IMG/VR virus record: IMGVR_UViG_3300009163_000073
Coordinates: 1 to 41,292 of that record
DNA from: a virus
Strand: one strand, 5' to 3'
DNA length: 41,292 nt
The position numbers were made by a program, and so were the translations under genes. How positions within the stretch are numbered: position 1 is the stretch's first letter; the number at the start of each line of letters is the position of its first letter. Under the pieces are notes generated by a model. That model was not told where the DNA came from and searched no databases. It saw nothing but the letters and a program-made list of their open reading frames with translations. Of this stretch, positions 29,193 to 35,740 are shown piece after piece.

Positions 29193-29238
29193 AGGGGTAG
29201 GTGGGAGAAGCCTACCCAAGAAACTTCTCCCACCTTAG
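29193..29238 (-). terminator. Terminator after the AAA+ gene
   Basis: GGTGGGAGAAG/CTTCTCCCACC, an 11-bp stem just before the VWA gene promoter. Confidence 0.65.
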
Positions 29239-29253
29239 CGAAAATCAAAGGGA

Positions 29254-30288
29254 CTAGATTTTCGCTGGCTTGTATTCTGCGCCGAAAGCACGAGATACAA
29301 CGTCCGCAACAACTGGACGGTCCATCTCTGGCGCAGATGCAAGCAAGTTCTGAATTGCGAACCCATTACCAAAGACACCTGCGATGTCTCGGAACGCGAG
29401 CAGTTCACGCATCTGTGGAGACCAAGAAGTCTCACCTGACTCTTGCTTCTTACTCAAGTTTTGAGCAACAGTCACAATCGTAGTTGGAACACCAAGCGTA
29501 CGAGCGAGAGACCAATCAGTCCCCATCTCTGCTTGAAGTGTGAAGCGAGAAAGCAACGCTTCTGACAATCGAACGCCGGGAGCGTTTGGATTAGTCGCGC
29601 CTACGACATAGAAGTTCGGGTGAACCTTTACAGTTCCCCTGTCAGGGTTCGCTGTAATGGTGAGTTCACCGCGACCGTCCATTACGCCATAGAGACCTGA
29701 AAGTTGCTTCGGGTCAATGAGACCAATCTCGTCGATGAACAGGCAAGCACCCTCCTCGATAGCGCGAACAAGTGGACCATCTACCCACTCATAAGCACCT
29801 GATGGTGTCTGGGTGTAGCCACCAATGAAGTCTGACATTTCGATGTCAGCAGTTCCGAGAACAGTGTAGATGTGTTCACCGAAAGATGCTTCGATAAGCG
29901 CAGTCTTACCTGTGCCGGGTGCGCCATAAAGCAACGCAAACATAGGCGAACCTGTTTTGTGTTCGACTGCGAAAGTAGTTGCTTCGCGAGCCTTGCGTAG
30001 TGTCGCAACATCTTGATTGTCGCCCCACTTGCGAGCGTGATACTTTGCGCCATTCGGACGAGTGTAAACCTCGTCTGCTGACTCGATAGTAACGCTAGGC
30101 GTTGCTACTGCAACCTTAGGCTTGACCACGCGTGGAGCGCGCTCTGTGTAGCGACCAACTGGAGTCACCTGTGCGTTTACGCGCATTGCTGTGTCTGCTG
30201 ACGTTGATTGCGCTACGCAATCGCGAAGTAGCGTTGCAAAGTCATAGCCATGCTTGTTGTAAATTTCTGTTGTTGTGATGCTGTTCAT
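29254..30288 (-). CDS. CobS/MoxR-like AAA+ ATPase
   Basis: 344 aa. Walker A GAPGTGKT at 122-129, Walker B CLFIDEI at 182-188, and a sensor-1 VVGATNPN. The stretch MSDFIGGYTQ...WVDGPLVRAIEEG is the CobS/MoxR arrangement. It hydrolyses ATP as a ring to drive a VWA partner, almost certainly the next gene downstream. The N-terminal 90 residues are unlike known members. Translated from AAGGGAC, 14 nt after the 30303 gene, with no promoter of its own. Confidence 0.8.
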   Translation of the reverse strand: MNSITTTEIYNKHGYDFATLLRDCVAQSTSADTAMRVNAQVTPVGRYTERAPRVVKPKVAVATPSVTIESADEVYTRPNGAKYHARKWGDNQDVATLRKAREATTFAVEHKTGSPMFALLYGAPGTGKTALIEASFGEHIYTVLGTADIEMSDFIGGYTQTPSGAYEWVDGPLVRAIEEGACLFIDEIGLIDPKQLSGLYGVMDGRGELTITANPDRGTVKVHPNFYVVGATNPNAPGVRLSEALLSRFTLQAEMGTDWSLARTLGVPTTIVTVAQNLSKKQESGETSWSPQMRELLAFRDIAGVFGNGFAIQNLLASAPEMDRPVVADVVSRAFGAEYKPAKI

Positions 30289-30302
30289 TTCAGTCCCTTT
30301 CC

Positions 30303-30761
30303 TTAGAACATCTCTGGGTATTTGAGTGAGGTTTTCATCTGACCAATTCGGTAGACGATTTTGGTTGGTGTCTTACGAATACGAACGTCTGCCAAATCTT
30401 TCTTTGATACTTCCACAAAGAAAGGCTTGCCTACGAGTTCGCTAGTCATAGCGATGCGCTTCATTAGAAACTCAAGAGTCTCTAATCTGTTGAGCAGAAC
30501 CTGCTCTGTTGTCACACCATAGTCGTCTACGAGTGCGCGACCAAGAGTGGCAATCTGCCACTGCTTCTTAGGTTGCAACGCTGACAGTCGTCGGTAGTAG
30601 ACAACGCCATTCACGAAGTTACCTGCTTCGTCAATGCCATCTGGTGTGATGAACATCTGCACAGTCTGCATGTATGGGTTCTTGAATTCTGCGTACAAGG
30701 CAGAGCCTTGCACTTTCTTGTCTGGGTCTGTAATAAACCCTGCTGGTATTGCTGTCGTCAT
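30303..30761 (-). CDS. Hypothetical protein co-transcribed with the AAA+ ATPase
   Basis: 152 aa. The central segment is basic with strands (FNSNP-like EFKNPYMQTVQMFITPDG; FVNGVVYYRRLSALQPKKQ). No family recognised. Promoter 30805-30833 (TTGACA-N17-TATCCT), with CACGATTTTTCGTG between the boxes and CTTACATAGTAAG over -10. It may be a substrate adaptor for the ATPase-VWA pair, judging only by its position. Confidence 0.65.
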   Translation of the reverse strand: MTTAIPAGFITDPDKKVQGSALYAEFKNPYMQTVQMFITPDGIDEAGNFVNGVVYYRRLSALQPKKQWQIATLGRALVDDYGVTTEQVLLNRLETLEFLMKRIAMTSELVGKPFFVEVSKKDLADVRIRKTPTKIVYRIGQMKTSLKYPEMF

Positions 30762-30880
30762 TTTGGGTATCTCCTTTTTTGTTGTTGTTGTTGCTTACTA
30801 TGTAAGGATACACGAAAAATCGTGTGGTGTCAAATCGGGGAGTGGAGTGAGAGGTTTCCACTCCCCAACCTGACTTCTAA

Positions 30881-31210
30881 CTACTTGGCGACAATGATGT
30901 CGTAAGTAGAAACCTTTGAGCAGGTCTCATAGGCTTCGGGGTGAGTTGCCTTGAGCAACTCTGTGTCGATGCCTGTGCGAGTACGAGGTGCGAGTTCTAC
31001 GACAGGTAGTCCATCAACAGTCCCTGTGACTGCTGTGCCGAGAAGTTCGCGAATAGCCTTGTCAAGTTCTGACTTAGCCTTTTCGAGTTCCTTGATTGCA
31101 AGTTTCGCAGTTGCGAAGTCTGCAAGCAGGGTAGCAATGTTTGAGTTATCAAGAGCAACTGCTGTTGTCTCTGTAACTACTGTCGTGGTGGTTGTGGTTA
31201 CAACTCCCAT
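30881..31210 (-). CDS. Conserved phage protein (RTxxxIDxxxLKAxHPExYE type)
   Basis: 109 aa from the ATG at 31210 (MGVVTTTTTTVVTETTAVAL). A Thr-rich start, a helix (LAIKELEKAKSELDKAIREL), then LPVVELAPRTRTGIDTELLKATHPEAYE, a pattern I recall from phage proteins encoded near recombination/nuclease genes. Function unknown. Two promoters in tandem: 31267-31295 (TTGGAA-N17-TAGACT) and 31334-31363 (TTGACA-N18-TACAAT), the latter with a CATAACAAAATA leader as in the tRNA/ncRNA units. Terminator 30834-30872. Confidence 0.65.
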   Translation of the reverse strand: MGVVTTTTTTVVTETTAVALDNSNIATLLADFATAKLAIKELEKAKSELDKAIRELLGTAVTGTVDGLPVVELAPRTRTGIDTELLKATHPEAYETCSKVSTYDIIVAK

Positions 31211-31369
31211 AGGTTGGTATCTCCTTTTTTGTTTCACTTCGATAGACCATCTAACGAAGTAATCTTAGTCTAGCATAACTCTATGACATTTCCAAATCGA
31301 GTTATTTTCTTACCTTTATTTTGTTATGTCTACATTGTAGCAGAGGGGTCTGACATTTGTCAAATCCAT

Positions 31370-31555
31370 TTAGAAACTCTTACCTGCGTGTTCCAAATCG
31401 TAGCGAGTAACAGTTACTGTGTTGAAACAATCATTGCAGATACCTATGACATTTTCGCCCTCAACTTCGAGTTCGTCTACATAAGTCTGCTCACAGCAGT
31501 TGTCGCAGTTTGCGTAAACTGATGCGCGCTTCTTGATTAGTTCTCTGATGTTCAT
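31370..31555 (-). CDS. Zinc-ribbon protein (61 aa)
   Basis: MNIRELIKKRASVYANCDNC at the start and CNDC later: two C-x2-C pairs separated by a strand region (TYVDELEVEGENVIGI). Typical minimal zinc ribbon. Promoter 31595-31623 (TTGCAT-N17-TACCAT), leader stem CTGGTG/CACCAA at 31570-31586, AAAGGGAAGT ribosome site. Confidence 0.65.
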   Translation of the reverse strand: MNIRELIKKRASVYANCDNCCEQTYVDELEVEGENVIGICNDCFNTVTVTRYDLEHAGKSF

Positions 31556-31672
31556 ACTTCCCTTTCTTGCTGGTGTCCCTCACCAACAAAACCAATGGTA
31601 CACGAGAACACTGACAAATGCAAATCGAACACGAAACTATTTTTAGAATTGGCCAGGCACGGCCTGGGCGCA

Positions 31673-31690
31673 AATAAAAAATTTCAGTTT
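31673..31690 (-). repeat. Dispersed repeat copy R28 (tandem pair, left)
   Basis: First of two full copies 28 bp apart in the same orientation. Confidence 0.9.
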
Positions 31691-31700
31691 TTGGCGCGTC

Positions 31701-31718
31701 AATAAAAAATTTCAGTTT
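31701..31718 (-). repeat. Dispersed repeat copy R29 (tandem pair, right)
   Basis: Second copy of the tandem; the flanking TTTTTGG is also shared. Confidence 0.9.
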
Positions 31719-31781
31719 TTGGATTTGGACAAAAAGAAAGACCCGTATGAATCTCACAGGATTCATTTCACGGGTCAATCT

Positions 31782-32231
31782 TTACGCGGACAAGGAGTAA
31801 TCCGCTCGGGCTTCCTCAGGGGTCCAGAGATAAGGGAGGTCGTCTGGAACGTCGGAAAAAATTTCAGAATAGTATTCGGGTGCTTTTCGCAGAAGATTCG
31901 AACGGTGCGAACGGTGGAACGCTTCGTTACCGATGAACCACGGAAGTTCGTCTCCGTCTTCCGTTACCTCCAACTTCGAGACAAAGTACGGGAACAGGTT
32001 GTCAACGTATCCGCGAGACTTCCACTCAGTGGACATGGTCATTCCGTAGTAGCAGAGCAACCGTTCGTACCCGTCCCACATCTTCGTGGCAGGATGGTTT
32101 CTCCAACCCGTTGACTCGCCCGTTAGTGCCATCAGAATCTGCTTGGTCTCAACCCGTTGCTTTCCGAGTCGTCGATAGTCCAATGCGCTCGCCGTCTTCG
32201 CAAAGTCTGCGTACGGTAGGAACGTCTGCAT
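31782..32231 (-). CDS. Pyrimidine-dimer DNA glycosylase-like protein
   Basis: 149 aa. MQTFLPYADFAKTASALDYR, RLGKQRVETKQIL, GWRNHPATKMWDGYE and EAFHRSHRSNLLRK are the conserved blocks of the family annotated as pyrimidine-dimer glycosylase (endonuclease-V related), which nicks DNA at UV dimers. It would protect phage DNA. Translationally coupled (TAATG) to the gene upstream. A strong terminator (GACCCGTGAAATGAATC stem) at 31733-31783. Confidence 0.75.
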   Translation of the reverse strand: MQTFLPYADFAKTASALDYRRLGKQRVETKQILMALTGESTGWRNHPATKMWDGYERLLCYYGMTMSTEWKSRGYVDNLFPYFVSKLEVTEDGDELPWFIGNEAFHRSHRSNLLRKAPEYYSEIFSDVPDDLPYLWTPEEARADYSLSA

Positions 32232-32395
32232 TACTTACGCTCGCCCGTTAGGTCCCTCGCCTTTGCAAGCAGAAGGTCGAATTCGTAGCGGGTATTCTCA
32301 TAGTCCGCTTGGTTGCGGTCGGTCCATAGAAGCGGATGTGCCTCGCCTGTGCCGAGCCGTTTACTGATAAATGTTTTAATGTTTGTTAGTTTCAT
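32231..32395 (-). CDS. Small protein from a probable leaderless mRNA (54 aa)
   Basis: Starts MKLTNIKTFISKRLGTGEAH; helical and charged. Promoter 32402-32430 (TTGACA-N17-TATGAT) ends exactly 6 nt before the ATG, so the message should lack a leader. Stop overlaps the glycosylase start as TAATG. Function unknown. Confidence 0.55.
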   Translation of the reverse strand: MKLTNIKTFISKRLGTGEAHPLLWTDRNQADYENTRYEFDLLLAKARDLTGERK

Positions 32396-32401
32396 ACCAC
32401 C

Positions 32402-32430
32402 ATCATAGATGATGGCTCGCCGTATGTCAA
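32402..32430 (-). promoter_or_regulatory. Promoter giving a leaderless mRNA
   Basis: TTGACA-N17-TATGAT, 6 nt, ATG. Confidence 0.7.
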
Positions 32431-32658
32431 ATCCGTTTCAAACCGTTTCATAAGTTGTTCAACAGCGGTCCCGCTGCACGCCGCTTTATGATTTCCTGGT
32501 CTGCGGATAGGCAGACCTGAGCCTAGCACGCCCGTCAAGTTTTCGCAAGCCGTTACGCTCAGAGCGAACGCCGTTTGCCGATTCGAGTTCTTCGGTCTAA
32601 GGGGTTCTCGAAGTTATAACTTCCGGGGTATACCTGGTCCGCTGCGGTGCACGCCGCC
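32431..32658. other. Non-coding region with palindromes
   Basis: Contains CAGCGG/CCGCTG and GGTCTGC/GCAGACC hairpins, two related blocks (GGTCCCGCTGCACGCCGC at 32467 and GGTCCGCTGCGGTGCACGCC at about 32636), and the palindrome GAAGTTATAACTTC at 32610-32623. I see no convincing gene. Confidence 0.55.
32610..32627. repeat. Repeat GAAGTTATAACTTCCGGG, copy 1
   Basis: A 14-bp perfect palindrome plus CGGG. An identical 18-mer occurs at 32869-32886 inside the terminase-like gene. Confidence 0.75.
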
Positions 32659-32676
32659 AATAAAAAATTTCAGTTT
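32659..32676 (-). repeat. Dispersed repeat copy R30
   Basis: Full reverse copy. Its CTGA supplies the stop codon of the 32828 gene. Confidence 0.85.
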
Positions 32677-32828
32677 TCGGAATCGCGCATTGCGTTAACC
32701 AAAGCGGTTGCGTGATTCGCCCTCGCCGTTACACGGATATGTTCTTCGCGGGTCTTCGCTAACGGAATGTCAGCGGTTAGTAGTGTAGCAAGTTCTTCAG
32801 CGGTGTCAAGCATTTCTTTAAACGTCAT
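32670..32828 (-). CDS. Hypothetical small protein (52 aa)
   Basis: From the ATG at 32828 (MTFKEMLDTAEELATLLTAD), which overlaps the terminase-like gene by 11 nt; a start at 32864 would overlap 47 nt. Helical, with REEHIRVTARANHATALVNA. The stop codon is provided by repeat R30. Function unknown. Confidence 0.55.
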   Translation of the reverse strand: MTFKEMLDTAEELATLLTADIPLAKTREEHIRVTARANHATALVNAMRDSEN

Positions 32829-33798
32829 CGGTCTCGCCGCCTTCGCCGCCGTCTTCAGGGTCATCCGTTGAAGTTATAACTTCCGGGACAGCCGTCTGAG
32901 TTTTGTCAGGGGTATCAGTTACAATCTCCGCTTCTTGAATTTCATCCGTTGCGGTTAATCTGCTTTGAAGGCTCGCCGCTCCTGCAGCCAACCGTTGCAA
33001 ACGCTCAGCAACAATCACATGCGGTGGACGCGCATCATTAACTTCGATGTCCACACTGAGGTCCGTTCCTCCGCGCACGCCAGCACGGTCAAGAATCTCA
33101 GTCGCCGCTTTTAACTTAACGGGTTCCGACTCAGCATTCTCCATCATGTCTTCGAGAACGTCAACAGCGTACGGTGCTGCTTGAATCAACTTCCGTCTCG
33201 CCCGTTCAACATCTTCGCCCGGTTTGCGGACGGACTTGAGATGTGCTCTACAGAGACCGTCATCCTTGAGCCGACCCGATGACCACAACATGCAGCGGAT
33301 ACCGTCATCCTTGATGATTCGGCAGCGGGCTGGTAATACAGCGGGTTGCTTTTGGCTCGCCGTTACTTCGTTTTGTTCGGCGACCCATTTACGGGTTGCA
33401 CCGATAACCCACGGTGGAACTATTTGGCACGCCGCTTCATCGATTACCAAATCAACACCCGTTAGGTAATCGGAGTTTGGATTCTTCGCATCCGTTAGGA
33501 TTGGACGCTTTTCGGCAAGTGAAAGGACACGCCGTTCGCGCATTGACTCTTGGCTGCGGGCTGCAATCAGACCCGTTGCTCCACCCGTTGCGTCGTAGAC
33601 AGCGTCCCAGTTTAACTTGGCTCGCCGTAGTGTCGAGCGGTTATCATATGTATCTTCGCACACGCCGCGTTCGTGTTCTATAATACCAAGTTCCGACAGG
33701 TCGGGTCTCAGGTCTAGCGGTGTATCGAGACGCGGTTGACCATCCGTTGGGTCCGTTGTCTTGCCCTCAGGCTCGAACCTAATAATGTCGTCCGACAC
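32818..33798 (-). CDS. Terminase-small-subunit-like protein
   Basis: 326 aa. The block RRKLIQAAPYAVDVLEDMME...LKAATEILDRAGVRGGTDLSVDIEV resembles the C-terminal part of actinophage small terminases (AA..ILDRAGV). The earlier CRIIKDDGIRCMLWSSGRLKDDGLCRAHL is a possible zinc-binding motif. The N-terminus and C-terminus are acidic and probably disordered. Small terminases bind the packaging site. The large subunit is not in this window. Upstream TTGACA at 33869-33874, but no good -10 at 17 bp. Confidence 0.55.
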   Translation of the reverse strand: MSDDIIRFEPEGKTTDPTDGQPRLDTPLDLRPDLSELGIIEHERGVCEDTYDNRSTLRRAKLNWDAVYDATGGATGLIAARSQESMRERRVLSLAEKRPILTDAKNPNSDYLTGVDLVIDEAACQIVPPWVIGATRKWVAEQNEVTASQKQPAVLPARCRIIKDDGIRCMLWSSGRLKDDGLCRAHLKSVRKPGEDVERARRKLIQAAPYAVDVLEDMMENAESEPVKLKAATEILDRAGVRGGTDLSVDIEVNDARPPHVIVAERLQRLAAGAASLQSRLTATDEIQEAEIVTDTPDKTQTAVPEVITSTDDPEDGGEGGETDDV

Positions 33799-33807
33799 GC
33801 CGTCTCC

Positions 33808-33824
33808 TAAAAAATTTCAGTTTT
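33808..33824 (-). repeat. Dispersed repeat copy R31
   Basis: TAAAAAATTTCAGTTTT, in the leader of the terminase-like gene. Confidence 0.75.
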
Positions 33825-33910
33825 CGATTGGCTCGCCGTTGCTCGCCGCTATCATACTTTGTGTCGTTTGTCAAGTTGTCATTAATGGAAGGCGACTCGC
33901 CGTTAAGTCA

Positions 33911-33928
33911 AAACTGAAATTTTTTATT
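33911..33928 (+). repeat. Dispersed repeat copy R32 (last)
   Basis: Full copy next to the holin terminator; none is seen to its right. Confidence 0.85.
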
Positions 33929-33957
33929 CGGCGAGCCGCCAAGCCTTAGAAAATAAA

Positions 33958-34425
33958 CTAAGGCTTCTTTGGAGCAGCCTTCTTCGCGGGAGCCGTCGCC
34001 GTCGCCGTCTTCTTGGCCGGGGCTTTCTTCGCTGGAGCAGCCGTTGTCTTCTTGGCTGGTGTTGTGCTCGCCGTCTTCTTCACGGCTGGTTTCGCTACGG
34101 GCGTAACTGGCTTGATGCTCGCCGTTACCTTAGCCCCAGATGTTGTGGTCTTCGGGGCTTGCGTTACTACCACTGGTGTTGGTAGGATTGTCTGGTTTGG
34201 TTCCGTTGTCTCGCCAGCAAGTGATGGACCAGAGCGACCCGTTGCGCTAGAAGCGAAACTGGTTAGGACGGAAAGAATCGCCGCTCCCGCCGCGACCTTC
34301 GCCGCGTCTGCGGTTGTTGCCGTGAGAACGCCAGCCGAGTCTGCGCCAACTGTGGCGAGAAGAGTCTGGGCAAAGGTCTTGACGGCACGTTCAAGTGTCG
34401 CCGTTAGAAAGAATGTATCATACAT
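33958..34425 (-). CDS. r1t-type holin with Lys/Ala/Pro-rich tail
   Basis: 155 aa from the ATG at 34425 (MYDTFFLTATLERAVKTFAQ) after CGGAG. TLERAVKTFAQTLLATVGADSAGVL and AAILSVLTSFASSATGRSGPSL match the phage r1t holin family. After residue 75 a long tail of repeated PAKK/AKKT units resembles histone-like or cell-wall-binding tails and is unusual for a holin. A TTGACA-N17-TATGAT fit spans the start codon, so the real promoter is unclear. Terminator GCCTTAG/CTAAGGC at 33938-33968 includes the stop codon. Confidence 0.7.
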   Translation of the reverse strand: MYDTFFLTATLERAVKTFAQTLLATVGADSAGVLTATTADAAKVAAGAAILSVLTSFASSATGRSGPSLAGETTEPNQTILPTPVVVTQAPKTTTSGAKVTASIKPVTPVAKPAVKKTASTTPAKKTTAAPAKKAPAKKTATATAPAKKAAPKKP

Positions 34426-34573
34426 TATTTGTACTCCGTTGTCAAGTTGTATTGGATTAAGTCCAATAAACAAATGATACGACAAAAAAGTTCGGACGAA
34501 AAAATGGCGCGTGGTGAGAGAGGCGTACCCATTCGCGCGCTTCTATAAAGAGACCCTTATAAACAAAGGGTTT

Positions 34574-34612
34574 TTGAGGGCTAAGATGATATGATACTTA
34601 GCCCCCAAAAAG
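34574..34612. terminator. Terminator pair after the 34738 gene
   Basis: GGGCTAAG/CTTAGCCC (minus direction) and ACCCTT/AAGGGT with TTTTT (plus direction). Confidence 0.65.
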
Positions 34613-34618
34613 TGTTTA

Positions 34619-34738
34619 TTATTTCGGTGTGTCGCGACCGTTTTTAATGTCGTCAAACTTACCTGCCGTCAAAATTCCAGTGACCGCAACACCAACTACG
34701 ACCCCAAGAAAAAGCCCAACTACAAATGAAAGTAACAT
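34619..34738 (-). CDS. Single-pass membrane protein (39 aa)
   Basis: MLLSFVVGLFLGVVVGVAVT is one membrane helix, followed by a polar end (GKFDDIKNGRDTPK). It starts 2 nt after the stop of the 34740 gene (TAGTATG), so probably coupled. Function unknown. Confidence 0.6.
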   Translation of the reverse strand: MLLSFVVGLFLGVVVGVAVTGILTAGKFDDIKNGRDTPK

Positions 34739-34739
34739 A

Positions 34740-35192
34740 CTAAATCGCCTCCCGACAACCTTGACACAACAAAGCATCATACCCTGTTGCGACCACAGAT
34801 GCAACTCCGTGCTGAGTTACAGGAGCAGGAGCAACCACAACATCATCTGCCCCACATCTGTCACAGACCAAATCAATCAACCATTCGGCTGACTTTCCTT
34901 GCTCAAGCAGAACGCTCAATCCGCGAATCAAGGCGTGCATCGCTCCACCACCCTCGGTCTTACGAAGAAATGGTCGAGTCGAATCAACCTCAAGGACTAA
35001 CCGTTCTTTCTTACAAGGACAATCCATCTTGGACGGTTTACAGAAAGTCCGCCCAGCAACTTCCGTATGTCGAGCCTTACTATGCCCACACAGACAAATC
35101 CGTCCATCAATAATCTTACGACTATTTAACGCCTTGTCAACTTTAAGGGCTTCTTCCAAATCAATTCCTACTGCTTCAAGTGGATTACTCAT
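34740..35192 (-). CDS. Conserved actinophage zinc protein
   Basis: 150 aa from the ATG at 35192 (MSNPLEAVGIDLEEALKVDK). CLCGHSKARHT...CKPSKMDCPCKK and CDRCG...CQGC give two probable zinc sites. The CxCGHxxxxH pattern is frequent in actinophage proteins of unknown role. The ATG lies inside the last codons of the preceding gene. Confidence 0.65.
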   Translation of the reverse strand: MSNPLEAVGIDLEEALKVDKALNSRKIIDGRICLCGHSKARHTEVAGRTFCKPSKMDCPCKKERLVLEVDSTRPFLRKTEGGGAMHALIRGLSVLLEQGKSAEWLIDLVCDRCGADDVVVAPAPVTQHGVASVVATGYDALLCQGCREAI

Positions 35193-35280
35193 CAGCACTA
35201 CCTTCTTCCGTTTCTTTTGTTTCGGTTATCTCTTGCTCTTCTTCAATCATCGCTTCGTATAGTCTTTTCATGTTGCTCAT
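35185..35280 (-). CDS. Acidic micropeptide (31 aa)
   Basis: Starts MSNMKRLYEAMIEEEQEITE, almost all Glu/Thr/Lys; a charged helix. First gene of the 35280-34619 operon. GGAGCAGGAG lies 12-17 nt upstream. Stop overlaps the next start (ATGAGTAA). Confidence 0.5.
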   Translation of the reverse strand: MSNMKRLYEAMIEEEQEITETKETEEGSADE

Positions 35281-35704
35281 TTGGTTACACACTCCTGCTC
35301 CAATCCGTATGAACTATCCAACACTACATCATCGAACATGTTAGCACAAGTTCTATGCTTCTATATTCAATACATTCATTCTTTCTATCGTTCTATGTCA
35401 CCATTGGTAAAAGACGACTATTTTTCTGGTCACCCCTATAGCGCACGCGTACGCGCGTATGGTAAAAATAGTCAGTATTACTTAATACAGTAATACTCAA
35501 TGGTCATACTAGTCAGAAATTTCATTCTGAAAATCTTTTTTTCTGATAGTAGATAAAACTTTTCCATTTACTTTTCTCCGCTAGTATCACCATTGACCAT
35601 CTCACTAATGCCGAACATTCCACCATTGACTATTCCACCAATAACCACTAATTTCCCGGAGCAAAATCGACGTTTTAGAAATTTTTATTATCATACATTT
35701 CGAC
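35281..35704. other. Gene-free divergent region with iteron-like and inverted repeats
   Basis: AT-rich. Contains GACTATTTTT/AAAAATAGTC arms flanking a GCGCACGCGTACGCGCG core (35415-35475), AGTATTAC/GTAATACT (35475-35500), TCAGA/TCTGA, and CCATTG words in both orientations at about 35402, 35500, 35590, 35622. It lies between divergent operons and next to a ClgR-like regulator gene. Candidate replication origin, partition site or operator cluster. Confidence 0.5.
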
Positions 35705-35734
35705 TTGACAGACCCCGACTCAACCACTTATCAT
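35705..35734 (+). promoter_or_regulatory. Promoter of the right plus-strand operon (leaderless)
   Basis: TTGACA-N18-TATCAT, then 6 nt, then the ATG at 35741. Confidence 0.75.
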
Positions 35735-35740
35735 CTTCCT

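Noticed and set aside
31673-31718. The tandem repeat pair as part of an insertion sequence
   Set aside because: No transposase, terminal inverted repeats or target duplications are visible around it.
4187-33928. A CRISPR array explanation for the AAACTGAAATTTTTTATT copies
   Set aside because: Copies are hundreds to thousands of bases apart, in both orientations, without uniform spacers; no cas genes are seen.
34425-34485. Extending the holin upstream to a 175-aa protein
   Set aside because: The extra 20 residues have no ribosome site and pass through a TTGACA box and an ATTGGA/TCCAAT palindrome.
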